Shown here in pieces: positions 1-9,275 of a stretch of DNA of 64,000 nucleotides (position 1 is its first letter; the number at the start of each line of letters is the position of its first letter). Below the pieces are notes generated by a model, which saw only the letters and a program-made list of their open reading frames with translations, was not told where the DNA came from and did not search any database. This DNA comes from Chlorops oryzae (lineage: Eukaryota > Arthropoda > Insecta > Diptera > Chloropidae). The position numbers were made by a program, and so were the translations under genes. The stretch lies in contig CM035808.1 in the NCBI GenBank assembly GCA_020466095.1, positions 70,631,274 through 70,695,273 of the forward strand, given 5' to 3'.

Positions 1-261
1 AAAATATAATAATTTAATAATAAAAAAAAAAAATATTAATAAAAGAAGGTAGAAAAAAGTCAAAGCAAAAAATAAATTTTTTTTTCCCAGTCGCTGGTGA
101 CAGTTGATTTAACCGCGAGACAGTTATATCAACCATCAGGTAGTTATATCCCTATTGACTGTGTTTGTACTGTTGAATCGACCGCTACTACACATAAGCT
201 AAGAATTAGCGGTGAACTCGGTTATTTTAACCTGCTTTTTCAGTTAATATAACTACCTTTT

Positions 262-403
262 TCTCTCGGTGTAGCGTTTGAATATGTTTAATTTGTGTTG
301 ATCTAGTTGGGAGATAAGTTTTATTGATACATTTATATGCTCTATCAAAATTTTCATTTACTAACTTTAATTGGGCTAAAAATTCCTTCCATTCGATTGG
401 CAT
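262..403 (-). pseudogene. gag N-terminus of element G
   Basis: From the ATG at 403 the minus strand encodes about 45 residues that match the Gag N-termini of A (from 17851) and B (from 43069): a Trp near residue 5, then (R/K)(A/S)YKC(I/L)NK followed by IP or LP and a Thr-Gln/Lys-His stretch. The match fades near base 262 and the frame then meets a stop, so the copy is broken or another repeat begins there. The sequence from 1 to 261 holds several copies of a TAGTTATATC-like motif and nothing else that I recognise. Confidence 0.5.
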
Positions 404-446
404 TAGTTAAATTTACTTAGACTGAGTTTGAAACCGTGTATTTCTT

Positions 447-614
447 CTAAATGTTTTTATGCAAAAGTTTGTAAAGTGAGTAAAAGAATCTTAAAATCAA
501 AATATTTGTGCAAATATACATACAGATTTGGAAATCTAGGTTTTCGACAGAAGTTGGTTGGATTTTAATTTCATTAACGATATCGGCTTGATTTTCCGTT
601 TTCTTGTCCAACAT
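447..614 (-). CDS. Leader ORF-beta of element G: small membrane protein
   Basis: A 55-residue ORF in the minus strand, starting MLDKKTENQ and containing DIVNEI, then a hydrophobic stretch and LYKLLHKN near the C-terminus. It lines up with the ORFs at 17880-18326 (A) and 41660-41845 (B), which share (A)NVINEI, a transmembrane helix and KxYxxHNK. Unlike those two it does not start MGG, so the putative myristoylation signal is missing in this copy. It is short and would not pass most gene finders; the support is its place between ORF-alpha and gag and the shared motifs. Confidence 0.5.
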   Translation of the reverse strand: MLDKKTENQADIVNEIKIQPTSVENLDFQICMYICTNILILRFFYSLYKLLHKNI

Positions 615-782
615 TTTTGAAAAATTTAATATAGCTCAGTTCATGCAAAAGTAATGTGTTTTGTTTTTCTTATTTGTCCGGGAAAGACTTTTTCTATGGA
701 TTTTAAAATTTTGTAATATCTTTTATATCTTTTATCTCTCTCTAGTCTTTTATATATATTTTTTTTTTTTCATTCAAAAACC

Positions 783-966
783 AAGTTGAGTTTTTAACAA
801 TCACAAATTGTGCGAAACTAAGTTGAGCTTTTAACAATCACAAATTGTGCGAAACTAAGTTGAGTTTTTAACAATCACAAATTGTGCGAAACTAAGTTGA
901 GTTTTTAACAATCACAAATTGTGCGAAACTAAGTTGAGTTTTTAACAATCACAAATTGTGCGAACT
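783..966. repeat. Five 37-bp tandem repeats
   Basis: Five head-to-tail copies of a 37-bp unit start at 783, 820, 857, 894 and 931; the last is cut short and runs into ORF-alpha. Each copy holds the palindrome CACAAATTGTG. They lie in the leader of element G, between ORF-alpha and the next ORF. The copies differ by one or two bases, so the expansion is recent. Confidence 0.9.
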
Positions 967-1343
967 GCGAAGTCGCAATGGTCGCTTAAAAAAATTTTCA
1001 GATGCTTATTCAGCACCATATCGGTTTTTCTGCTTCCCCTCTTAGCAAGCTCGGATTCCACGTCCAGCAGTTCTTTCCAGAGTTTCTTTTGGGTGTTGAG
1101 ATCCTTTTTCCCGCTCAGTTCCTTTTTCAGTTGTGCGCGCCTCCTTAAGAGTTTGATCTTTTTTCCTCCTCTCTTCTTTGGTAGGCGTGCTTTTGGTACA
1201 GTCACCAGCTTTTCCTCTGCAACTTGCTGCCTTTTTCTCTTCTCTTGATGTGCTTTTTGCCTTTCGTGATATTCCTGTATCGATATTGGCCCTGGTCCTG
1301 CGGTGGGATCTTTGAGGGCCCCGTTCAAAGGTGTTTCGTTCAT
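942..1343 (-). CDS. Leader ORF-alpha of element G: small basic protein
   Basis: A 133-residue ORF between the LTR and gag. It matches two other ORFs at the same place in mdg1-like elements of this window: 18687-18965 (element A) and 40788-41126 (element B). Shared blocks are (K/R)DP(T/A)AGP(R/G)P near residue 12, then an acidic/basic stretch with a Lys/Gln-rich helix, then P(K/V)(A/V)R(L/P)PK(K/R)RGGK near residues 51-61 followed by a run of Arg residues. The protein is strongly basic, so it probably binds nucleic acid or enters the nucleus. The last 12 or so residues read into the 37-bp repeats and may not be original. I know no named family for it. Confidence 0.65.
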   Translation of the reverse strand: MNETPLNGALKDPTAGPGPISIQEYHERQKAHQEKRKRQQVAEEKLVTVPKARLPKKRGGKKIKLLRRRAQLKKELSGKKDLNTQKKLWKELLDVESELAKRGSRKTDMVLNKHLKIFLSDHCDFAVRTICDC

Positions 1344-1350
1344 ATATGCC

Positions 1351-1690
1351 CAGCTCCCGCTAAGCGAACAAACGGTGATGAAACTACGGCTTAGCTCCCG
1401 CTAAGCGAAAGAAACGGTGATGAAACTACGGCTTAGCTCCCGCTAAGCGAAACAAATGGTGATGAAATTACGGCTTAGCTCCCGCTAAGCGAAACATATG
1501 GTGCTGGAAGTGCGGCTTAGCTCCCGCTAAGCGAAACAAATGGTGCTGAAGGTGCGGCTTAGCTCCCGCTAAGTGAAACAAATGGTGCTGAAGGTGCGGC
1601 TAAGCTCCCGCTAAGCGAAACAAATGGTGCTGAAGGTGCGGCTTAGCTCCCGCTAAGCGAAACAAATGGTGTTGAAAGTGCGGCTCAGCT
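1351..1690 (-). repeat. Eight 42-bp leader repeats, each a GNRA hairpin
   Basis: About eight head-to-tail copies of a 42-bp unit lie between the primer-binding site and the first ORF of element G. In the RNA sense (minus strand) each core reads GCTTAGC-GGGA-GCTAAGC: a 7-bp stem closed by GGGA, which fits the GNRA tetraloop rule. Most copies keep the perfect stem; the copies near 1351, 1557, 1599 and 1682 have changes in one arm. The position, just 3' of the PBS, is where retroviral packaging and dimerisation signals sit. The function is inferred. Confidence 0.85.
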
Positions 1691-1692
1691 CC

Positions 1693-1704
1693 TCACGATC
1701 GCCA
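1693..1704 (-). other. Primer-binding site of element G
   Basis: The minus strand reads TGGCGATCGTGA directly after the LTR. Elements A (TGGCGATCCTAG) and B (TGGCGATCCTGG) share the first nine bases at the same place. It would pair with a tRNA ending ...CGATCGCCA; tRNA-Arg, used by mdg1/412 elements as I recall, is likely. Confidence 0.65.
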
Positions 1705-2065
1705 TGAAGTGAATCCATTCAAAGAAGTAAGACGTTGTAGCTTTTTCGATGTCTCAGAATGGACTGAGCCCTTTATTCATATTTTGCTTTTATTTATATC
1801 TTATGAACAAAGAACAAAAGTAGCAGTGGTCCCAGCGTCGATCAAATGCGATCGAGTCAAGCAACAAAGTAGAGGTGTCGGGTAACCCCCGAGCTACGCG
1901 ATAAGAAAAGAATTTAAAGCAACAAAGTATGCAGCTCAAGTAGCGGATATGCTGGAGACACCTTCGTCAGCACTTTCTCACGACTGTACAGTGAGAACAG
2001 TAAGCTGTCGCATTTGTGCACATAGAAAAGTACAGTAAAGCAACGTCTTCGCTGAGGCCACTACA
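1705..2065 (-). repeat. 5' LTR of element G
   Basis: On the minus strand it starts TGTAGTGGCC and ends ACTTCA, directly followed by a TGGCGATCG primer-binding site. Its outer edge at 2065 is the point where the LINE endonuclease frame stops. Length 361 bp. The partner LTR is not in the window, so the edges rest on the PBS and on the TG...CA rule. Confidence 0.65.
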
Positions 2066-2755
2066 GGGGTATGTTGTTCTTATGTTTTCTGAAATTTCTA
2101 TTAGTAGAGGACAATGATCTGAGGACATTTCGTAGCAAATCGACGTTGAAATACGCAAATTATCAAAGCCTCTTGTAATGGCAAAGTCTATGAGATCTGG
2201 TATTTTATTTCGATCTGTTGGCCAATACGTGGGATGTCCGGGCGAAATAAATCCTAGAGTACTGGAGCTATTTATCAGTGTGTTGTATAATTGTCTATCC
2301 CTTGGAGAGATCAGACGAGAGCCCCAATGGGTGTGTTTTGCATTATAATCGCCTGCTGCTAAAAATTTAGTTCCAAGGGTGTTGAAAAATTCATTAAAGT
2401 GATTTTCGCTAAATGAGAATCGTGGAGGGCAATATATTGCTGACAAAATGAAATTTGCACCACAAGTTTCAATAGAAACTGAAGTTGCTTGGAAGTAATT
2501 TTTTGCGAAAGGTTCAACAGGGAAATGTTTAATTCAATTACGAATCAATATACCTGTTCCTCCATGTGCTTTCCCATCGGGGTGGTTTGTTTTGTTAAAT
2601 TTATAGCCTGATAGCGAAAAATTATTTTTATCTGTTAGATGTGTCTCCGAAATAAGCATCACATCAATAGAGTAGTTTGAGAGGAAATGTGATAATTCTA
2701 GCTTACGCTGATTTATACCATTTGCATTCCATGAGGATATAATAAATAAACTCAT
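2066..2755 (-). pseudogene. LINE J1 ORF2: apurinic endonuclease domain
   Basis: ORF2 begins MSLFIISSWNANGI at 2755, typical of Jockey-type AP endonucleases that nick the target site. Further motifs are LISETHLT, GGTGILIRN, AIYCPPR, LAAGDYNAKHTHWGS and SSDHCPLL, so most catalytic blocks (Asn in WNANG, Glu in SETH, Asp/Asn in GDYNAKH, Asp-His in SDH) are present. One in-frame stop sits at 2534-2536; the frame resumes directly after it. The ORF is then cut at 2066 by the LTR of element G. Confidence 0.75.
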
Positions 2756-3496
2756 TTTTGTGCAGTTAAAATTTGGAGCAACTGGTTTTGTGCTCTTAGT
2801 AACTCCTGGAGTGTGTTTTGCATTTGCGACATAAATTGTGTCATACACTGTGTCAGACTGACTAACATGGATTCCAAGCTACCGTTCTGCTGTTGAGGGG
2901 CAGAATGGGCACTTATGGCAGAGCTAGCAACATTTGCATAGGACATTTTATTAGTCACTGGAGCGCTGGATTTATTAGGTTGTGAGAAAATTGGGTTTTG
3001 GAATGCATTTTGATTCGGATTATTACGACTGGCTTGCTTTTTTTCTGACATACGATTTTTTAGTTCTTTATATACTGGACATCCCCTATAATTTGCTGTG
3101 TGATTTCCACCACAGTTGCTGCACTTTTTTGTCTGTTTTATTTTTATTACAATTTGCAGAGTTGTGAAATTCTCCGCAAACGACGCAGACCATGCGTAGG
3201 GTACAGTAGGACTTAGTATGGCCATATTCTTGGCAATTCATACATTGGACAGGGCCAGTACGCTTATGAGGTTCTTCTATTACAACTCTACGGTGGAGAA
3301 GATATTGTAGTCCGTAGATTGGATGAGTCTCATTTTTTTTTTAGTTTTAAGTTGTACGGACTAATTTCTACTTTGAACATCGGCTGTGGGGTTTTATTCC
3401 TATTGAAAATTTTCATTACGTTCCTAATTTTAAAGCCTGTTTCTTCTAGGGCTTGTTTAATTTCCACAGGATCTTAATCTGATTCAATGCTTTTAA
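2752..3496 (-). pseudogene. LINE J1 ORF1, C-terminal part with zinc knuckle
   Basis: Directly past the MITE the minus strand encodes IKSIESD and GFKIRNVMKIF-like blocks, then PQPMFKVEISPYNL, HPIYGLQYLLHRR and PHKRTGPVQCMNCQEYGHT: the RRM-like and PRE_C2HC-type zinc region of Jockey ORF1. A clean 157-residue frame (3225-2752) holds the last knuckle CSNCGGNHTANYRGC and a Gln-rich tail. Stops and frameshifts lie near 3470, 3345 and 3225. Its TGA overlaps the ORF2 ATG (ATGA at 2752-2755). Confidence 0.65.
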
Positions 3497-3779
3497 CCCT
3501 AGAAAGATAACGTTATTTTTTTACCTTGAAAAGATAACGATACGCCTGAGCGACGTGTGTTTGTTTTGACTATCCTTAAGGATGTTTTAAAAAAAAAATG
3601 TGAACAGATTGTAATTTAAATACATTATTTAATTTATTGTCAGTCATTTCGGCTCATTTTAATAACCAAACTTGTATATATTAAAAGTAAATAAGAAAAA
3701 ACTTAAATATGTTTTCAAAAGCGGGAGCAAAAAAATGAAAAATGACTACGTCTCGTAGGCGTACGTTATCTTTCTAGGG
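3497..3779. mobile_element. piggyBac-type MITE, 283 bp, TTAA target site
   Basis: The element is bounded by CCCTAGAAAGATAACGT on the left and its reverse complement on the right (15 or more matching bases), with TTAA outside each end (3493-3496 and 3780-3783). CCCTAGAAAGATA and the TTAA duplication are the hallmark of the canonical piggyBac family. It has no coding capacity. It sits inside LINE J1 ORF1, whose frame resumes on the other side once one TTAA is removed. Confidence 0.9.
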
Positions 3780-4390
3780 TTAATAACTACACTAAGGCCT
3801 TTGCTGCTTTTAAGCTGATACGTGTAGTAGCTTTTTTTGTTGTCGTTAAGGAATTTAGTGACAATTCTGTAATTATTTACATTATAGACCTGAATTTAGG
3901 TCTCATGAACATTTCCTCTAGTAAGAGGCATGATGTGGAAGGACTCCTCTCCAATTAACTGGGTCAGGCTCGTGACCAAATTGTTGGAGCTACGCTCTCT
4001 AAGATATACTAGAGGCGGTTTTGGTGATTTTTCTCCACCATCCTTTGATGTATCAGAGGTCTCAGTGGGCTCTGTGCTTAGAGCCGCAAATCTATTTCCA
4101 CTAAAAGCGTTCGATGGGTTAGCGTCAGATTTTGTTTTAATTATTTTCGCTTTACCCACATTTGATTTCTGTGGCCTAAGTTTCCTTTTAATCTTAATGT
4201 ACCGATCCATACCTGTCTGCACTGCTGGATCACCTACGTTATTAGCAGGAGCTTTTGAACCGCTGTTAACAGAAAGCTCAACGTCTGTTGTTGATCTCGC
4301 AGTCTTGTTGATTTTTGTATTGGATAATTCCGTGTGAGCAGTGGAGTGATTTTGCGAGGGCGGTACTTCAGGCGCTTTTACTATTTAATA
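3780..4390 (-). pseudogene. LINE J1 ORF1, N-terminal part
   Basis: The minus strand stays open from about 4370 to 3896 and ends with a stretch containing YLRERSSNNL and MPLTRGNVHET, which I recognise from ORF1 proteins of the Jockey clade (start of the RRM-like domain). Upstream it is a low-complexity Lys/Ser/Thr-rich segment. There are stops near 4380. Below 3896 the frame is lost until the MITE at 3779. ORF1 proteins of this type coat the element RNA. Confidence 0.6.
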
Positions 4391-4540
4391 AGCATTTCTG
4401 GCATTAGAGCCACTAAAAGAATGCCTTCTTTCAGGCTGAAGTTTTAAGTTATCGCGTTGCATACGTTGTAACAGTATGCAAAATTTAAATACTGCCCTGG
4501 GGCTAGCTTTGAGTCTAGCCTGTAATAGGCAGAGCTCAAA

Positions 4541-6012
4541 GCTTTATTGTGGTTCTTGTATAGGCTAAAAATTTATTCTGGTCAGCTTTGGCGAAAGAAC
4601 AAAGCTACAATGAGAGAAATAATAAATGAAGAGAAAGAAAGAGTGGAGAAAGTCGAAGTTCGGAAAATTTATAGATTTCGACGTGGAAATGATACGTCTC
4701 ACCCGACGAAGCTTGAATTCCTCAGTTCCTTAGGAGGATGGACTCGAGAAGAATCGCGCGAGACAGAGAAATGAATATAAATTACTATTTAATACTTTAA
4801 ATTTAAATTTTGAAATTTTCGATTTGACGAGCCCGTAAACTTTGATGATCCCGAAAAGGGTTGCCAACGCGAACTTGTCAGGCTCGCCTGACTATAACAC
4901 TCTACCTTGTTATGGTTTTACTTGTTTTGAAAATAACTAAACCATAAAATCTGAAATAAAAGATAATCAGGTGTATTACTCTTGTTGGAAAAATTCATTT
5001 ATTTAAATTCTTGCGATTTTGCTCTACGCTTAGTAAAAGATTTTTAGAACGTTTATGCGTACGCGAATTTAACAATAAAAACGGTGAGAACGAGTCTTCC
5101 TCGCGATGAGCTAACTCACGAAAATAAATCGTGAGCAGCAGGCGCGGCAACTATGGAGAGAAAGGCACTGTAGCCCCTCCAAAAATTTTATTAGAGGAGC
5201 CATATATTTAGTCAAAATGAAAAAGTTTCCGCAATCCTACCAAAATCCGATTCAACCTACCAAAGAAAAAAATACCTACCTGATTTGGTAGGAAAAGCCC
5301 AAAAGTGGCAGCGCTGATCGTGAGTAGTGTGACCTATTGCAATAAATACGCCAGATGACGCCAATTTTTTCACAAATTTAGCTGTTTTTGATGATCTGGC
5401 AGCGCCATTTATTTGAATCATAGAAAAAGAACAGCATTTCATTAGAACATGCTTCGTTTTTGTATTAATTAATTAAATACTCGCGATTAGCTTATAATTG
5501 CGATTAGCTGCCATATAAACGTTGTTAGTATTTCAAAGGCTGTACGGTTGTGACGTTAGCAGAAAATCATAGAAAAAGAACAGCATTTCATTAGAATATG
5601 CTTCGCTTTTGTATTAATTAATTAAATACTCGCGATTAGTTTATAATTGCGATTAGCTGCCATATAAACGTATTTAGTATTTCAAAGGCTGTACGGCTGT
5701 GACGTTAGCAGAAAAAAGATAGCCATGAAAAACCTAACATTTTCAAATTTTTTAAAATAAATTGGCTACCCTGTAAGCAATGCAGCAATGTTTTTATCGT
5801 CCGCTATTGTTGCTTTCTTATCGCGGAGAAGTAATTGTCCGTTCGGCCACGACTCTTCTGGAAGGGTAATTGGCGATTCATATTTTTTACTCAAAAATTT
5901 TTTAGTGATATTTGTAATCGTATGGCCTATTAAAAATTATTGCTACACACATTTTTCGGTTTTTCCGTACTTTTCTTTCTATTTAAATTTTTTTTTTTAT
6001 GTTTAATTTCTT
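4541..6012. other. Unassigned AT-rich stretch
   Basis: No coding region that I recognise. A 75-codon frame at 4547-4774 (plus) resembles nothing known to me and is probably chance. The stretch holds a 149-bp tandem duplication and short inverted motifs such as GTCAGGCTCGCCTGAC near 4877, also partly seen near 9625. Confidence 0.5.
5416..5713. repeat. 149-bp tandem duplication
   Basis: The segment starting AATCATAGAAAAAGAACAGC at 5416 is repeated from 5565 to about 5713 with only a few differences. Both copies contain the block TAATTAATTAAATACTCGCGATTAG. No coding content. Confidence 0.85.
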
Positions 6013-6100
6013 GGTTTTGATTTTCCTGTGTGGGGATTTGAACCTCGAAACTCTCCCTTTATGGTCATGTGCCCAAAGTCGACACCGTGTTCGCCAAATC
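6013..6100 (-). repeat. tRNA-like (SINE-like) fragment
   Basis: On the minus strand the segment reads TGGCGAACACGGT, then, about 45 bases on, GAGGTTCAAATCCCC, which fits a Pol III B box (GGTTCANNNCC). The spacing suits a tRNA-derived head. I see no tail or target duplication, so it may be a worn SINE or a tRNA pseudogene. Confidence 0.4.
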
Positions 6101-6744
6101 AAAATGGCTGAATTTTTTTTTCCGTTTTTAAGTTTAAAGTCAAATTGCATTTATTTTTTTTGTCAGATCCACTTTTCCAAATTTTTGAAAATCTAATCGG
6201 AAGTTGGAATATAAGGTAAAATTCTAAATTTCATTCACAAATGCAATATGCCTTCCAAACAGATTGTGTCACGTATAAAAAAGACTTTGTCATATTTTTC
6301 TTCTAGCGTGTTCTCGCTTTAGCCGAAAGTACGTGTTTTCGACGTTTTCGTAATTTCGACTGAAATAACGAAGAAATCAAGTAGTCTTGCCATACAGAAA
6401 ACTGTCAAATGAAAATACGATACAGTATGAAAAAACGCTTGCTTTGAACGAAATTATGCACTAAATTGAAAAAACGTAATTTTAAAAACAACTTTAAACA
6501 GTCTTATATCAAAAAATAGGGAAAGTTCGATTGCAAGTCATCACTCATGTGATTTCCTCGTGGGACTTGTTTTCGGTTTCCCGCTTATTCGTTCCAACCA
6601 GAATACTAAGAATTTGGGCGCACTCGATTCTTTGACACATAAGCATACACGGCTTTCATACAAACAAACCCTTAGTTAACAAACATACACACAAAGATTT
6701 TCATATGCACAGCCACAATTCTACTAGCGCTCTTTAGAAAAATA

Positions 6745-8032
6745 TTAGGTGTAGTAAAAAGAAATCCATTATTTTTCCAATAGATGGCGTTATTTATCTG
6801 CATCTCGCGTTGTATAAGTCCGATCGTGTTCCGCTAGGGGGCATTAGAAAGATGACAGTTCCTACTAAAAAAGCTTTTTTGACACTTTTTTGATTGATTG
6901 ATTCAGTTTTGTTTGAGAGCTTGGCAAAGATGGACATCAGCAAAGAGAAAATTCGCTACATTTTACAGTTTTTCTTCGATAAGGGAGAAAACGCAAGCCA
7001 GGCGGCTGAAAATGTGAATAGCGTTTATGGACCTGATACTGTAACAGCCAATCATGCGCACTTTTGGTTTCGTCGATTCCGTTCCGGTAACTTCGATGTC
7101 AAGGATGCACCACGCACTGGAAGGCCAATTGTCGAAAATGTCGATAAAATCATGGAAATTATCGAGTCCGACCGTCATGTTAGCACTGTTTCGATTGCAA
7201 AAGAGCTAAAGATTGCACAAAAAACCGTTTGGAACCATTTGAATAAGGCTGGCTACACAAAGAAGCTCGATGTATGGGTGCCACACGAGTTAACGCAAAA
7301 AAACCTCATAGACCGAATTTCCATCTGCGAATCGCTGCTGAACCGCAACAAAATCGACCCATTTCTGAAGCGGTTGGTGACTGGTGATGAAAAGTGGGTC
7401 ACTTACGACAACGTCAAGCGAAAACGGTCGTGGTCGAAACACGGTGAACCGGCGGAAACGGTGGCCAAGCCAGGATTGACGGCCAGGAAGGTTTTGCTGT
7501 GTGTTTGGTGGGATTGGCAGGGAATTATCTACTATGAGCTGCTCCCATACGGCAAAACTCTTAACTCGGAACTCTACTGTCAACAATTGGACCGTCTGAA
7601 GGAAGCAATCGCCCATAAGCGGCCAGCTTTGGCCAATAGGAGAAGAATTGTGTTCTATCAGGACAACGCCAGGCCACACACATCGATAGTGACTCGCCAG
7701 AAGCTCCGGGAGTTTGGTTGGGAGGTTCTTCTGCATCCACCTTATAGTCCGGACCTGGCACCAAGTGATTACCATCTGTTCCTGTCCATGGCGAACAATT
7801 TTGCTGGTGAAACATTCGCTTCAAGAGAGGCTTCTGAAATTCGACTGTCTCAATTTTTTGCTAATAGGAACGAGGGCTTCTATGAGAGAGGCATAATGAA
7901 ATTACCTTTAAAATGGCAACAAGTTATCGAACAAAACGGCGCATATTTGACCTAAATCGGGTCATTCTAACTATCTTAAATAAAGCCCTCAATTTAATGC
8001 AAAAATAATGGATTTCTTTTTACTACACCTAA
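6745..8032 (+). mobile_element. Intact mariner element
   Basis: A 1288-bp element bounded by inverted repeats starting TTAGGTGTAGTAAAAAGAAA; about 30 bases match at both ends, with one mismatch in the inner part. TA sits outside each end (6743-6744 and 8033-8034), the mariner target duplication. The length and the single intact transposase gene suggest an element that could still be active. Confidence 0.93.
6930..7955 (+). CDS. Mariner transposase, intact
   Basis: Cut-and-paste transposase of the IS630-Tc1-mariner superfamily; it binds the terminal repeats and inserts at TA. I start it at the ATG of MDISKEKIRY, giving 341 residues, the usual mariner length; an upstream in-frame ATG at 6894 would add 12 residues of no clear role. 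An N-terminal pair of helix-turn-helix domains covers about residues 1-110. The linker motif WVPHEL is at 116-121. The catalytic triad is D153 (TGDEKW), D245 (YQDNARPH) and D280 (YSPDLAPSD), with 34 residues between the last two, the D,D34D signature. No stop or frameshift. It differs clearly from the second mariner in the window and belongs to a separate lineage. Confidence 0.95.
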   Translation: MDISKEKIRYILQFFFDKGENASQAAENVNSVYGPDTVTANHAHFWFRRFRSGNFDVKDAPRTGRPIVENVDKIMEIIESDRHVSTVSIAKELKIAQKTVWNHLNKAGYTKKLDVWVPHELTQKNLIDRISICESLLNRNKIDPFLKRLVTGDEKWVTYDNVKRKRSWSKHGEPAETVAKPGLTARKVLLCVWWDWQGIIYYELLPYGKTLNSELYCQQLDRLKEAIAHKRPALANRRRIVFYQDNARPHTSIVTRQKLREFGWEVLLHPPYSPDLAPSDYHLFLSMANNFAGETFASREASEIRLSQFFANRNEGFYERGIMKLPLKWQQVIEQNGAYLT

Positions 8033-8104
8033 TATTTTTTTATCTATTCTATTAAATTAAAAAAAATATATCCAGAAATAAAAAAACAAAATTAAAGTTG
8101 AAAA

Positions 8105-8190
8105 AAAAAATACTTCCATGAGCCTCGAACCGGAAGCTTCTCGGTTAATAAGCTAGCATTCATACTCTACGCTGCATTGCCAACTTAGCA
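8105..8190 (-). repeat. tRNA-like sequence
   Basis: On the minus strand, TTGGCAATGCAGCGTAGAG is followed about 30 bases later by CCGGTTCGAGGCTC, resembling the A box and B box of a tRNA gene. There is no clear acceptor stem, so it is more likely a SINE head or tRNA relic than a working tRNA. Confidence 0.4.
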
Positions 8191-8283
8191 GCTACTGTCA
8201 TACCCGCTATATATGCTGTAGACATAATGACGAGAGCACTTTTTCTTTCAGGTTCTGTATCATTTCAATGTTAATTCCCTGTA

Positions 8284-8529
8284 GGTAGGTAGGTAGGTTG
8301 AAGTGGCTGCCACTTAGGCCGTTGATCGGCGCATTGTGATACCACGGGGTGTTTTCTTGTGTTTATGTGAGTGTATGTCTTTTTATGTAGTGTGCATCTA
8401 ACATGCGATTTTTGAAGAACCAGTGCTAGGCTTGGAACATTACACTCCGTTTCGCCTGTGCCGGGAATCGAACCTCGTACCTTGGGATCAAGAGCATAGC
8501 ACGCATCCCCTACGCTATCCCAGAGCCAC
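8284..8529 (-). mobile_element. tRNA-derived SINE with 12-bp target duplication
   Basis: A 246-bp minus-strand element. Its head (8529 down to about 8445) is tRNA-like: GTGGCTCTGGGATAGCGTAG near the A box and GAGGTTCGATTCCCGG as B box, with CTCTTGATC in the anticodon-loop position. The body has no coding capacity and the element ends in a short CCTA-type repeat tail at 8284. Both sides carry the 12-bp duplication TAATTCCCTGTA (8272-8283 and 8530-8541), the mark of LINE-assisted insertion. I do not recognise the family. Confidence 0.85.
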
Positions 8530-9275
8530 TAATTCCCTGTAACAGCACGATTTCTCCCTCTGTTAAATCGATCGGTCTGTTAACGGATCCGCGTGTTCTA
8601 GCTAGCTTACATTGACTCTTGCGTATGGGTCGAACCTTGTTGAATGATAAAAATTTGTAACATTAAAAAAAATTTTTTTTTTGTTTTTTTTTTTTCAAAG
8701 AATAAAATGTAAATATATTAATAAAAAAGATAAATTTAGAGTCCGACCGAAGGTTCGGCTTCGGCTTCGGTTTGCCGAACATTCGGCCTAAAAATGACCT
8801 TCGGCTTCGGCATCGGCTTCGGCATCGGCTTCGCCCACAAAAGGCCGATTATTTAGCCGAATATAATTTTTTCCAAAAATAGCGCCTATAGCGACTCACA
8901 TGTTCGACAGTTCTAAAAATGGTTTGCTTTTTCTTTTGATATGAGGAACAGGGTTTCACATATTTTACTTTTCAATCGAAAGATTATTTACTTCGTGAGC
9001 CAATTATAAGTACAGCGAAAATTCCTTTATGTTCTGCAGAAAAAAACTAACCTTGCTGAGGTGCATACATGTTCCACTGCATGATTGCATCGTACAATAT
9101 ACAACATTTTGAACTATAATATAAGACTATTTGATTTTGAGTTTTAAAGGTGCAAGTAAAAAACTTAACGAGTAAATTGCTTTCGCTTGCCAAGTGTGAT
9201 TGATAAAAAAGCATTTTAGGCAAGTAAAATTGTTCTTGATAGAAAGTTTTAGAGCAAAAACAACCTTGCTTCTTC

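Larger units (their letters stand above)
1..2065 (-). mobile_element. mdg1/412-like LTR retrotransposon G, 5' part
   Basis: Minus-strand 5' end of a Ty3/gypsy element of the mdg1/412 type, cut by the window start. In order it shows a 5' LTR (1705-2065), a primer-binding site, an array of 42-bp hairpin repeats, a small basic-protein ORF, 37-bp repeats, a small membrane-protein ORF and the start of gag. The order and the small ORFs match elements A and B in this window. The LTR begins TGTAGT on the minus strand, as I recall for Drosophila mdg1 and 412. It interrupts the endonuclease ORF of the LINE at 2066-4540, whose frame runs to base 2066. The other end and its target duplication lie outside the window. 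Confidence 0.75.
2066..4540 (-). mobile_element. Jockey-type LINE J1, decayed, 3' part missing
   Basis: A minus-strand non-LTR retrotransposon. Its ORF1 (Gag-like with RNA-binding and CCHC regions) reads from about 4390 to 2752 and its ORF2 endonuclease from 2755 to 2066, where element G is inserted. No reverse transcriptase follows in the window because G takes its place. A piggyBac-type MITE splits ORF1 at 3497-3779. The 5' boundary near 4540 is a guess from where coding likeness ends. Confidence 0.7.

Noticed and set aside
783..966. Direct repeats that could look like a CRISPR array
   Set aside because: The 37-bp units abut without unique spacers and lie in a retrotransposon leader in eukaryotic DNA.
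958..1248. Plus-strand frame of 96 residues
   Set aside because: Antisense of ORF-alpha, which has counterparts in A and B; the plus frame has none.
4547..4774. Small protein of 75 residues
   Set aside because: No likeness or signals; open length is near chance for this base composition.
7290..7824. Minus-strand frames of 161 and 87 residues in the mariner
   Set aside because: Antisense to the intact transposase.
8445..8529. Functional tRNA gene
   Set aside because: The acceptor ends do not pair well and it forms the head of a 246-bp element with its own target duplication.
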